11,805 nucleotides of DNA from positions 1 to 11,805 of the forward strand of contig JAUYLU010000027.1 of the NCBI GenBank assembly GCA_030699625.1. Reading direction: 5' to 3'. This stretch comes from a bacterium (lineage in GTDB: Bacteria > Patescibacteriota > Minisyncoccia > Phycocordibacterales > VMEP01). Below the pieces are notes generated by a model. That model did not search any database. It was not told the DNA's origin and saw only the letters and a program-made list of their open reading frames with translations. Shown piece after piece: positions 1 through 5,929 of this stretch (positions are counted from its first letter, which is position 1; each line of letters starts with the position of its first letter). Made by a program: the position numbers and the translations under genes.

Positions 1-1
1 G

Positions 2-934
2 AAAAGCGAAGAGGCGATCCCGAAGGAGATTGCCCTCACGGTGAACGATATCCTCTCCGACAATACGGCCCGGGCGCCCGCTTTCGGGGCGCGGGGCGCC
101 CTCTACATCCCGGGGCGCGACGTGGCGGTCAAGACCGGCACCACGAACGACTATCGCGACGCCTGGGTGCTCGGCTACACCCCGTCGCTCGCCATTGGGG
201 CGTGGGCGGGGAACAACGACAACAGTTCGATGCATAAGAACGTGGCAGGGTTCATCATCGCCCCTTTATGGAACGCCTTCATCACCGAAGCGCTCAAAGA
301 ATACCCGGTCGAGCGCTTCGAGAAGCCGAGCAAAAAGACCGATTGGTCGCTAAAGCCGGTCTTCCGCGGCGTCTGGTGGGGCGGCAAGAACTTCATCATC
401 GACAAGATTTCAGGAAAGCTTGCGACCCCTTTTACGCCGGACGAGACCAAAGGAGAGGTGGTGGTGCGCGACCCCCATTCCATCCTCTATTGGGTCGATA
501 AATCGAATCCCTTGGGACCGGCGCCCTTGAACCCCGAGAGCGACCCCCAGTTCAGGCTCTGGGAAGTCCCGGTACAAAAATGGGTGGCGGCGCAACCATT
601 CATCCAAGGCATCACTGAAGCAGAGGCGCCCCTCGGTTACGACGACGTCCACGGCCCGGGGTCGCTCCTCACTATCTCAATAAAGGAACCGTATCAAAGC
701 CAATCATTCGCGAAAGGCGCCACCATGCTCGTCAAGGTCGATAATTTCGGCCGCTTCCCCGTCGTTAAAGTGGACCTCTTCCTCAACAACAACTTCATCG
801 GCTCCTCGGGATCATTGTCGTACTCGTTCGTGCTCGATGAATACGCCCTCGCGGGGCAGAACGAGCTCAAGGTCGTCGGCTACGATTCCGCTTCGAATCG
901 GGCCGAATCATCCGTCGGTTTTGTTGTACATTAA
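2..934 (+). CDS. Penicillin-binding protein, class A type, C-terminal part (5' end outside window)
   Basis: Peptidoglycan transpeptidase that crosslinks stem peptides outside the cytoplasmic membrane. The reading frame is open from the window edge (first full codon at 2), so the glycosyltransferase half and the SxxK/SxN motifs lie upstream and cannot be seen. The KTG-type third transpeptidase motif, KTGTTNDYRDAW, starts at about nt 131 and is followed by GYTPSLAIGAWAGNND, typical of PBP1A-like proteins. The last ~90 residues (from about nt 660) look like an Ig-like beta-sandwich, ending in a VGYDSASNRAESSVGF strand pattern; such C-terminal domains occur on some class A PBPs. The internal GTG at 41 is not the real start. 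The TAA stop at 932-934 directly abuts the stop of the convergent gene on the other strand. The transpeptidase call is firm; class A rather than class B is inferred. Confidence 0.88.
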   Translation, partial: KSEEAIPKEIALTVNDILSDNTARAPAFGARGALYIPGRDVAVKTGTTNDYRDAWVLGYTPSLAIGAWAGNNDNSSMHKNVAGFIIAPLWNAFITEALKEYPVERFEKPSKKTDWSLKPVFRGVWWGGKNFIIDKISGKLATPFTPDETKGEVVVRDPHSILYWVDKSNPLGPAPLNPESDPQFRLWEVPVQKWVAAQPFIQGITEAEAPLGYDDVHGPGSLLTISIKEPYQSQSFAKGATMLVKVDNFGRFPVVKVDLFLNNNFIGSSGSLSYSFVLDEYALAGQNELKVVGYDSASNRAESSVGFVVH

Positions 935-1192
935 TCAGCGTATGTTGGTGAGTTTGCGATCGAGCGCCGCGTTCGCACGCAAGAGAATTTCGTCTTTTTT
1001 CATAAAAATCGCCCCTTTGAGCGAAGCGCTCCCCATGATGGTCGCTACGCCGTCCTTTATTAAAATATTTTCGCTGGGAACCGAAACGCCGCATGTCTGC
1101 TCGATGCTTTCTTTTACTTTATTCCGCGCCAACTCCCTGTTTTCAGAGAGTTTCTTGAATTTATCAAGGAAGTCGCCAAGAGGGCCTCGCAT
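935..1192 (-). CDS. DciA-like (DUF721-type) small protein, probable helicase-loading factor
   Basis: An 85-residue protein whose second half fits the DUF721/DciA pattern: a short strand 'NILIKDGVATI', then 'SASLKGAIFMKKDEILLRANAAL', then a final strand 'KLTNIR'. DciA proteins interact with replicative helicase DnaB and are proposed to load it in bacteria without DnaC/DnaI. The first ~30 residues are a charged helix (GDFLDKFKKLSENRELARNKVKESI). It starts at ATG 1192-1190, sharing one base with the dnaN stop (TGATG), so translation is probably coupled to dnaN. Position behind dnaA-dnaN supports a replication role. It is shorter than typical DciA and lacks a long C-terminal tail. The family call rests on pattern recognition only. 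Confidence 0.6.
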   Translation of the reverse strand: MRGPLGDFLDKFKKLSENRELARNKVKESIEQTCGVSVPSENILIKDGVATIMGSASLKGAIFMKKDEILLRANAALDRKLTNIR

Positions 1193-2289
1193 CAGCGATT
1201 GAGCGGCATCACAAGATAGAGGAATGAAGCGTCTTTGACCCCCTTGATGACGAGCGGTTTGTGCTCGGTGGTGAAGTAAAGTGCGACGCTGTCGTCGTTG
1301 ATTGACTGGAGGGAGTCGAAGATATAGCGGTAGTTGAAATTCGCCTCGATGGGGTCGCCCGAGAGAGCCCCTTCGATGGTGGTCACATTCTCGCCGACTT
1401 CGGGGTGTTTGGTGTGAAATTCAAACTTGCGCTGCTTCGGCGCAATGACAATCTTAAGCTCATTGAATTTGCCAGAGAAAATGGCGGCGGTCCTCATGGC
1501 GTTTATAAGATCATGCTTCAACACCACCGCTTCAGTGTGGTGCTCTTTGGGAAGAATTTGCTTGTAGTCGGGGAAGGCGCCGTCAATGACGCGCGAAGTG
1601 AGATAAATATTCTCGTATGAGAACGCGATTTGATTCTTTCCCATCACCAACTTCACCTCGCCGTGTTTCCCGTCAAAAATACGCACCACTTCGATGATAT
1701 TCCTGATAGGAATGAGGATATTATTGATGCCTGATGGTTTTTTGAGCTTTATTTTCTTTTCCGCGAGCCGGAAAGAGTCGGTGGCCACACACACCAAATC
1801 GCTCCCATGCTCGTACACATACACGCTTGATATTTCAGGTTTAATGTCGGAAAGGGCCGCACTATAGGACACCGATCTGAAGGCGGCAATAATCTTCTCA
1901 ACATCAAATACCATCTCTTCACCCGAAACGACGGGAATGGTGGGGAAATCCTCCTCAGGGTAAGTTTTAATGAGGATTTTATTATGAGAAGTGGTGATGG
2001 AAAGATTGGGGCCGTGTTTCTCTAAAATAGCGTTTTTTGAGCTATAGAGGCTTGTAATCACCGAGTTAAGCACCCCGCCGGGAATGAGGACTACCCCTTC
2101 TTTGTCAATCTTCGCCGGTACCTCGATCTCTATCCCTAAATCAAGGTTGGTGGCGCGAAATTTGAGCGTCTTTCCGCTCGCCACCATAAGAATGGCGTTC
2201 AGGACCGGCAACGCGAGGTTTTTGCCGGTAACGCGGTCGACTTGAGGCACCACTTCTTTCAGTTTTTCGAGCACGCATTCTACTTTCAT
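1192..2289 (-). CDS. dnaN: DNA polymerase III subunit beta (sliding clamp)
   Basis: A 365-residue protein of the length usual for bacterial beta clamps (about 365-380). The ring-shaped dimer encircles DNA and tethers the replicative polymerase. Seen in the sequence: N-terminal domain 'LPVLNAILM...LKFRATNLDLGIEIEVPA', the middle domain 'EDFPTIPVV...SYSAALSDIKPEISSVYVY...ATDSFRLAEKKI', and the C-terminal domain ending in the family-typical 'LVMPLNR', the region that forms the protein-binding pocket. It starts at ATG 2289-2287. No Shine-Dalgarno sequence precedes it; an AT-rich TATATAGT lies just upstream, so a very short leader is possible. It lies 207 nt downstream of dnaA on the same strand and shares one base with the following DciA-like gene. 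Confidence 0.97.
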   Translation of the reverse strand: MKVECVLEKLKEVVPQVDRVTGKNLALPVLNAILMVASGKTLKFRATNLDLGIEIEVPAKIDKEGVVLIPGGVLNSVITSLYSSKNAILEKHGPNLSITTSHNKILIKTYPEEDFPTIPVVSGEEMVFDVEKIIAAFRSVSYSAALSDIKPEISSVYVYEHGSDLVCVATDSFRLAEKKIKLKKPSGINNILIPIRNIIEVVRIFDGKHGEVKLVMGKNQIAFSYENIYLTSRVIDGAFPDYKQILPKEHHTEAVVLKHDLINAMRTAAIFSGKFNELKIVIAPKQRKFEFHTKHPEVGENVTTIEGALSGDPIEANFNYRYIFDSLQSINDDSVALYFTTEHKPLVIKGVKDASFLYLVMPLNR

Positions 2290-2496
2290 ATGACTATATA
2301 AAATCTATTATTTAATTTATCCCCGTGAATATGTGCATAAAACAATTTTTCCATTGGTTTCCACTCTTTTTATTGATTTCATTCCTCTATAAGATGTGGA
2401 TTATAGATGTGGAAATGTTGATAATGATTTTTAAAAACAAAAATCGTGTTTTTAAAAATCATTTATCACCTTCCTTTACACACCCTATTCACTCGA
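2290..2496. other. dnaA-dnaN intergenic region, candidate part of oriC
   Basis: AT-rich 207-nt gap. It holds one perfect DnaA box, TGTGCATAA (2332-2340, reverse complement of TTATNCACA), a facing weaker match TTATCCCCG (2317-2325), a one-mismatch box TGTGGATTA (2395-2403) and a related TGTGGAAAT (2408-2416), the last two as a direct repeat 13 nt apart. It also holds the long AT-rich palindrome listed separately. Box clusters beside dnaA are a hallmark of bacterial origins. Whether this gap, the one upstream of dnaA, or both form the origin cannot be told from the sequence alone. Confidence 0.5.
2420..2466. repeat. Long AT-rich palindrome between dnaA and dnaN
   Basis: AATGATTTTTAAAAACA (2423-2439) and TGTTTTTAAAAATCATT (2447-2463) are perfect reverse complements: 17 bp with a 7-nt spacer. 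With a one-base bulge the arms extend to GAT (2420) and ATC (2466). Only four of the 17 positions are G or C counted over both arms, so it is not a usual GC-rich intrinsic terminator, though it lies about 30 nt past the dnaA stop. It could be an easily melted or cruciform-forming part of the origin, or an mRNA 3'-end hairpin. Confidence 0.75.
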
Positions 2497-3840
2497 TTAA
2501 AACATCGACCGTATTTCTTCCAATTCCTGAAGGAGTGAGTTGTTCACCTTTATATCATTCCTTATCTTATCGCATGAATGGATGACGGTGGTGTGGTCCC
2601 TCCCCCCCAATTTCTCCCCGATCGACGGGAAAGAGATGTTGAATTCCTCCCGTAAGATATACATCGCCACCTGACGCGGTTTCACCACCTCCTTGCGCCG
2701 CGTTTTCTCATAGATCATCTTCTCATCGATGTTATAGAAGTCAGCGATCATTTTCACAACCTCCTTAACGGAGGCGTTTTTCTTCGGCTTGATGTTGTTC
2801 TTAATAAGCGCCTTTACTTCAAATAATGAAAGGTCCCTTCCTTTCAATTGCGCCTGGCAGATAATGGAGTTGAGCACCCCCTCGAGTTCGCGGATATTCC
2901 CCTGAATGAGCGAAGCGACGTATTCCAACACGTCTTCGTCGGGGGTGAAACCCACGTGGGCAGATTTTGCCTTAAGGATGCTAAGCCTTGACTCGTATTC
3001 CGGCACCGCCACGTCAACGATCATGCCGGCGGAAAAGCGGGACCGCAGCCTGTCTTCAAGCTCGGGGATGTAGGAGGGGTGACGGTCGGAAGAAAAGACG
3101 ATTTGTTTATTGTTGTCATAGAGGGCATTGAAAAGGTGGAAAAGCTCCTCTTGGGTTTTTTCTCTTTTCGAGAGGAATTGGATATCGTCCATAATGAGCA
3201 CGTCGTATTTCCGATACTTCTCTTTAAAAACAGGCATTTTATTGTTCTGAAGCGAGTTGATGTAGTCCATCGAGAAGCGTTCGGAAGTGACATAGTGGAC
3301 CTTCTTCTCGGGATGCTTCACCTTGAAGGTGTTGCCGACCGCCTGGATGAGGTGGGTCTTGCCGAGCCCGGTGCCGCCGTAGATGAAAAGCGGGTTGTAG
3401 ACCATCCCCGCCTTGTTGATGATCGCTTGGGAGGCGGTGTAAGCGAGCTCATTGAACGAACCGACAATAAACGAATCGAACGTGTAGCGGGGATTTAGAT
3501 TATCCTCCTTGTTCACATACAAGTCGGAGAGCGGCAGCTCGCGCGCGAGGAGCATTTCCTCGCTGAAGACGGGAATATTCCGCGGTTTGTCGGTTTCTTT
3601 GACCACCACGTATTCAAGCCCCCGCACTTTTTCGGAAGCGTTCCGGAGTGCCTTCAAAATAAAGGTGTGGTATTTATTGAGAAGCCAATCTTTGACGAAT
3701 TCATTCGGGACCCCGAGGTATACCACCCCCCCGTCGGTCTTGGTAATGCGGGTGTTTTTGAACCATGTGCTGAAATTCGCCTTAGAAACGCCAAGCTCGA
3801 TTTCCGAGAGGGCATTTTTCCAAAGCTGTGCCGTGTCCAT
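2497..3840 (-). CDS. dnaA: Chromosomal replication initiator protein DnaA
   Basis: AAA+ ATPase that binds DnaA boxes, melts oriC and recruits helicase. From ATG 3840 it is 447 residues, normal for the family. Domain I is at the N-terminus ('LWKNALSEIELGVSKANFSTWFKNT'). The AAA+ core shows Walker A GGTGLGKT (about 155-162), Walker B VLIMDDIQF (about 214-222), sensor I SSDR (about 250-253), the LRSRF arginine-finger region and sensor II GNIRELEG (about 314-321). Domain IV carries the DNA-binding signature GGRDHTTVIHSC (about 412-423). The frame stays open to a GTG at 3912 (471 residues), but family alignments begin near MDTAQLW, and a TATACT -10 candidate lies inside that extension, so ATG 3840 is preferred. 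No Shine-Dalgarno is visible. rpmH lies divergently upstream. Confidence 0.97.
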   Translation of the reverse strand: MDTAQLWKNALSEIELGVSKANFSTWFKNTRITKTDGGVVYLGVPNEFVKDWLLNKYHTFILKALRNASEKVRGLEYVVVKETDKPRNIPVFSEEMLLARELPLSDLYVNKEDNLNPRYTFDSFIVGSFNELAYTASQAIINKAGMVYNPLFIYGGTGLGKTHLIQAVGNTFKVKHPEKKVHYVTSERFSMDYINSLQNNKMPVFKEKYRKYDVLIMDDIQFLSKREKTQEELFHLFNALYDNNKQIVFSSDRHPSYIPELEDRLRSRFSAGMIVDVAVPEYESRLSILKAKSAHVGFTPDEDVLEYVASLIQGNIRELEGVLNSIICQAQLKGRDLSLFEVKALIKNNIKPKKNASVKEVVKMIADFYNIDEKMIYEKTRRKEVVKPRQVAMYILREEFNISFPSIGEKLGGRDHTTVIHSCDKIRNDIKVNNSLLQELEEIRSMF

Positions 3841-3865
3841 GGATGCGTGTGATAAATTCTTTTGT

Positions 3866-3871
3866 AGTATA
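3866..3871 (-). promoter_or_regulatory. Candidate -10 box of the dnaA promoter
   Basis: TATACT on the minus strand, 5 of 6 to TATAAT. Transcription would start near 3859, giving a leader of about 19 nt to ATG 3840. No convincing -35 hexamer is seen 16-18 nt upstream, so this is a weak prediction that mainly helps choose the start. Confidence 0.4.
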
Positions 3872-3900
3872 CGCTTGAACCATCGCGCGCGCACCTCCGC

Positions 3901-3925
3901 CACTTTGTTCACAAAGTGTGCATAA
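3901..3925. promoter_or_regulatory. Palindrome overlapping a perfect DnaA box upstream of dnaA
   Basis: CACTTTG (3901-3907) and CAAAGTG (3912-3918) form a perfect 7-bp dyad with a 4-nt spacer. Overlapping its right arm is TGTGCATAA (3917-3925), a perfect match to TTATNCACA on the minus strand and identical to the box at 2332-2340. This may be a DnaA autoregulatory site and/or part of oriC. Confidence 0.5.
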
Positions 3926-4009
3926 GTTGTGAGTAGTGAGAACGGCGCGCGCCGGCCGCTTCTTTCAAATAAATCATTACCATCATACGCCTCGCCCGCA
4001 AAAAAACAA

Positions 4010-4037
4010 TTGACCCCGTAGTGAAAAATGTTGTAAT
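4010..4037 (+). promoter_or_regulatory. Candidate promoter for the rpmH-rnpA-yidD operon
   Basis: TTGACC (4010-4015) and TGTAAT (4032-4037) match the sigma70-type -35 and -10 consensus at 5 of 6 each, with a 16-nt spacer. A second, more proximal option is the extended -10 TGCTATAGG (4104-4112) with no clear -35. The first has the better hexamers, but its leader would be about 105 nt. Confidence 0.4.
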
Positions 4038-4063
4038 TTATTTTAATTCACAATTTACTTCAC
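4021..4063. promoter_or_regulatory. Bipartite dyad overlapping the rpmH promoter
   Basis: GTGAA (4021-4025), five bases, TTGTAATT (4031-4038) on the left are mirrored by AATTCACAA (4045-4053, one extra base), five bases, TTCAC (4059-4063) on the right. The equal 5-nt spacing in both halves suggests a dimer-binding operator. It covers the candidate -10 box. The binding factor is unknown. Confidence 0.4.
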
Positions 4064-4148
4064 CATAAAATGATTTTTTTATCCCGTTTTTCCATCCATT
4101 TTCTGCTATAGGGTTGATTTTTTGTGGATTTCGTTATACAGTTTCCGA

Positions 4149-4283
4149 ATGTCAGTCACCTATCAGCCAAAGAAGAGGAAAAGGAAGAAGACGCACGGGT
4201 TCCTGGTCCGTCAAAAGACCAAAGGAGGAAGGAAGGCCCTGCAGCGCAGGCGGCGCAAAGGCAGAAAGCGGCTTTCGGTGTAA
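4149..4283 (+). CDS. rpmH: Large ribosomal subunit protein bL34
   Basis: A 44-residue, very basic protein of the exact bL34 length. It begins [18 protein letters not shown] and ends RKGRKRLSV, matching the family pattern (TYQPSxRKRxxxHGFxxRMxTxxGRxVLxxRRxKGRKxLSV), with the conserved TKGGRKAL in the middle. bL34 is a structural protein of the 50S subunit. The ATG at 4149 is the only sensible start. There is no Shine-Dalgarno upstream. rnpA begins 15 nt after its stop, the classic rpmH-rnpA arrangement. Confidence 0.97.
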   Translation: MSVTYQPKKRKRKKTHGFLVRQKTKGGRKALQRRRRKGRKRLSV

Positions 4284-4298
4284 TCTACCCATCGCCAA

Positions 4299-4622
4299 AT
4301 GTTGCCGCGGAGAAAAAGGGTAGGGAAAGCGCTGTTTTCCCTGGTTTTCAAGGAAGGAACCGCCGTCCATTCGCCTCACCTCTTCCTCAAAGTCCTCAAA
4401 ACCGCGGGAACGGGGCGGTTTTCGGTGGTGGTAGGGAAAAACGCCGCTAAAAAGGCGACGGAACGGAACCGCTTGCGCCGGAGGGGGTACGCACTTCTCT
4501 CAAAAAGGTTTTCCGCGTGGCCTGACGGCGTCTCCGGCATCATTTTCATCAAAAAAAAGCTTCCGCTTCGCGAAACGGAAGAGGAGCTCGCTCTCCTTCT
4601 GCGCCGCGCCAAACTCGCGTAA
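4299..4622 (+). CDS. rnpA: Ribonuclease P protein component
   Basis: A 107-residue basic protein, the accessory subunit of RNase P that helps the catalytic RNA bind pre-tRNA and remove 5' leaders. The family signature RNR motif is present in KKATERNRLRRRGY (about residues 51-64), preceded by the strand FSVVVGKNA. It starts MLPRRKRV, as RnpA proteins often do. It sits between rpmH and yidD in the usual order, one base before the yidD start. The RNase P RNA gene is not in this window. Confidence 0.95.
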   Translation: MLPRRKRVGKALFSLVFKEGTAVHSPHLFLKVLKTAGTGRFSVVVGKNAAKKATERNRLRRRGYALLSKRFSAWPDGVSGIIFIKKKLPLRETEEELALLLRRAKLA

Positions 4623-4623
4623 C

Positions 4624-4863
4624 ATGAAGCACGCACTCATTTTTCTCATCAGGGGCTATCAAAGGTTTTTTTCATTGGAAACCGGCTTTCTGCCGCGGGC
4701 GCTCGGCATGGCGCGGCGGACATGCGCCTTCTATCCCTCGTGCTCCGCGTACGCCATCGAGGCGATCGAGCGGAGGGGCGCCCTCCTTGGAACGCTCGCC
4801 GCCGCGCACCGTCTCGCTCGCTGCCATCCGTGGCAAAAACCGCAGGTTGATATCGTAGAGTGA
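4624..4863 (+). CDS. yidD: Membrane protein insertion efficiency factor YidD
   Basis: A 79-residue protein with the YidD hallmarks: GYQRFFS near the N-terminus, CAFYPSCSAYAIEAIERRG (about 34-52) and RLARCHPW (about 63-70), with conserved Cys34, Cys40 and Cys67. YidD proteins are peripheral inner-membrane proteins that aid YidC/Sec-dependent membrane insertion. The insertion between YQR and the first Cys ('SLETGFLPRALGMARRT') replaces the usual short proline-rich segment. ATG 4624 follows the rnpA stop by one base, so the two are cotranscribed. Confidence 0.93.
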   Translation: MKHALIFLIRGYQRFFSLETGFLPRALGMARRTCAFYPSCSAYAIEAIERRGALLGTLAAAHRLARCHPWQKPQVDIVE

Positions 4864-4889
4864 CGCTTGTGCCGCCGCGCGCCCTCCCG

Positions 4890-4895
4890 TACAAT
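4890..4895 (+). promoter_or_regulatory. Candidate -10 box upstream of yidC
   Basis: TACAAT, 5 of 6 to TATAAT, with a poor -35 TTGTGC (4867-4872) at a 17-nt spacer. Transcription would start near 4902, just before the inverted-repeat element, and give yidC a leader of about 260 nt. Weak evidence on its own. Confidence 0.3.
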
Positions 4896-4914
4896 AAGAG
4901 CTCATAACCCATGG

Positions 4915-5161
4915 TCCTGTTAGAAATCCCATTAGAAGTAGAGAAACTGCGTTCCTCGTCCGATTTCACAAGAGGCCGGACTTCTAATGGGACGGGAACG
5001 TGGAAATGTAAGATGAGAAAGGGAAATAAATTTAATCATACAAGTGCGCTTTCTGAACACACAGAAAGCGTTCCCTATTTCGACAAGCGAGGACACGCGG
5101 GAGCTCGCTTACGCGTTGTCGGAGCGACGTCGAAACAAAGTAATCTTTATTTCTAACAGGA
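4915..5161. repeat. Nested inverted-repeat element A between yidD and yidC
   Basis: Outer arms TCCTGTTAGAAAT (4915-4927) and ATTTCTAACAGGA (5149-5161) are perfect 13-bp reverse complements. Inner arms TCCCATTAGAAGT (4927-4939) and ACTTCTAATGGGA (4980-4992) are another perfect 13-bp pair around a 40-nt loop. All four are variants of one motif. On the left the two motifs share a base; on the right 156 nt separate them. That 156-nt part holds a 9-bp hairpin CGCTTTCTG/CAGAAAGCG (5047-5070) and a TTTCGAC/GTCGAAA stem (5078-5135) enclosing AAGCGAG/CTCGCTT (5085-5110). The last base of the element is the A of the yidC ATG. It could be a MITE/REP-like mobile repeat or a structured leader. Confidence 0.7.
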
Positions 5162-5892
5162 TGGTAAGTTTCTGGAACACTTTTTTCTACGAGCCGCTCT
5201 ATAACGCGCTTATTTTTTTGATTGGCGTCGTGCCCGGCGAGAACGTGGGGCTTGCGGTCATTGCGCTTACCGTCGTGGTGAAAGCCGCGCTCTATCCCCT
5301 TTCGCAGAAATCGGTCCATACGCAGGCGAAGATGCGCTCGCTCGAGGGAGAGCTCTCGCTCATCAAAGAAAAACATCAAGACGACAAGAAAAAACAGGCC
5401 GAAGCGACCATGGAGCTCTACCGGAAACACAACGTAAACCCGTTCTCGGGATGCCTTACCGTTCTCATCCAACTTCCCATCATCATCGCACTCTACTTCG
5501 TCTTCCTGAAAGGTCTCGCGCCCAATGGCGGCGTGCTCTATTCGTTCGTGCAATTCCCAGAGCAGGTGAATTCGGTGTTTCTCGGGGTCGACATCGCCTC
5601 TAAAAGCATCACCTTCGCGCTCGTGGCGGCTCTCGCCCAGTTCTGGCAGACGCACCTCACGCTTCCGAAGCAAAAACCTCGCGGAGAAACGGCCTCGTTC
5701 GCCGACGAGTTCTCACGGAGCATGAACGTGCAGATGCGCTACGTGCTTCCCGTTTTCGTGGCCCTCATCGCCTACACCACGTCGGCCGCCGTCGCCCTCT
5801 ACTGGATAGTGAGCAGCCTCTTTTCGGTGGGACAGGAACTTCTGGTGAGGAGGAGGGCAAGGGTGCAGGAAACAAACAATGAAGGAAGGTAG
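5161..5892 (+). CDS. yidC: YidC/Oxa1/Alb3 family membrane protein insertase
   Basis: A 243-residue insertase core that places proteins into the cytoplasmic membrane, alone or with Sec. Seen: TM1 'GLAVIALTVVVKAALYPLSQKS' with a basic residue (K41) at the place of the conserved groove Arg, the cytoplasmic helical hairpin 'EGELSLIKEKHQDDKKKQAEATMELYRKHNVNPFSGC', then 'LIQLPIIIALYFVFLKGL' and two to three further hydrophobic segments ending 'AAVALYWIVSSLFSVGQ'. There is no large periplasmic P1 domain and no lipobox, fitting the short form. The frame is open to a GTG at 5044, but those 39 codons are polar and cover repeat hairpins, so ATG 5161 (preceded by AACAGG) is preferred. The TAG stop lies inside the terminator stem. 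No jag/khpB gene follows. Confidence 0.95.
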   Translation: MVSFWNTFFYEPLYNALIFLIGVVPGENVGLAVIALTVVVKAALYPLSQKSVHTQAKMRSLEGELSLIKEKHQDDKKKQAEATMELYRKHNVNPFSGCLTVLIQLPIIIALYFVFLKGLAPNGGVLYSFVQFPEQVNSVFLGVDIASKSITFALVAALAQFWQTHLTLPKQKPRGETASFADEFSRSMNVQMRYVLPVFVALIAYTTSAAVALYWIVSSLFSVGQELLVRRRARVQETNNEGR

Positions 5893-5918
5893 GAATATTC
5901 TCGTTTCCTAACCTTCCT
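5883..5918. terminator. Probable bidirectional terminator between yidC and the leftward operon
   Basis: AGGAAGGTAGGAA (5883-5895) pairs with TTCCTAACCTTCCT (5905-5918), about 13 bp with one bulged base and a 9-nt loop. It sits where yidC and the leftward operon converge. The minus-strand side is followed by a moderately T-rich stretch (TTCATTGTTTGTTTCC); the plus side has no clean T run. Confidence 0.55.
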
Positions 5919-5929
5919 CACTTGCTTCA

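Larger units (their letters stand above)
3926..4148. other. dnaA-rpmH divergent intergenic region, candidate oriC
   Basis: Non-coding gap between the divergent dnaA and rpmH genes. It opens with a CpG-rich self-complementary GGCGCGCGCC (3944-3953), then becomes strongly AT-rich from about 4000 to 4140. It carries imperfect DnaA-box-like sites: TGTGGATTT (4123-4131) and TTATACAGT (4134-4142), each 7 of 9. The AT-rich tract beside boxes could serve as an unwinding element. rpmH-dnaA intergenic origins are common in bacteria. No RNA gene or ORF is seen here. Confidence 0.5.

Noticed and set aside
3841..3912. N-terminal extension of dnaA from GTG 3912
   Set aside because: Family alignments begin near MDTAQLW, and a -10 candidate lies within the extension.
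4927..4992. Inner hairpin of element A as an intrinsic terminator
   Set aside because: The 13-bp stem has a 40-nt loop and no T run on either side.
5044..5160. N-terminal extension of yidC from GTG 5044
   Set aside because: The 39 extra codons are polar, unlike the YidC family start, and overlap the hairpins of element A; ATG 5161 fits the family better.
4915..5161. tRNA, 4.5S RNA or CRISPR array in the yidD-yidC gap
   Set aside because: No cloverleaf or SRP-RNA core pattern is seen, and the repeats are inverted pairs rather than regularly spaced direct repeats.
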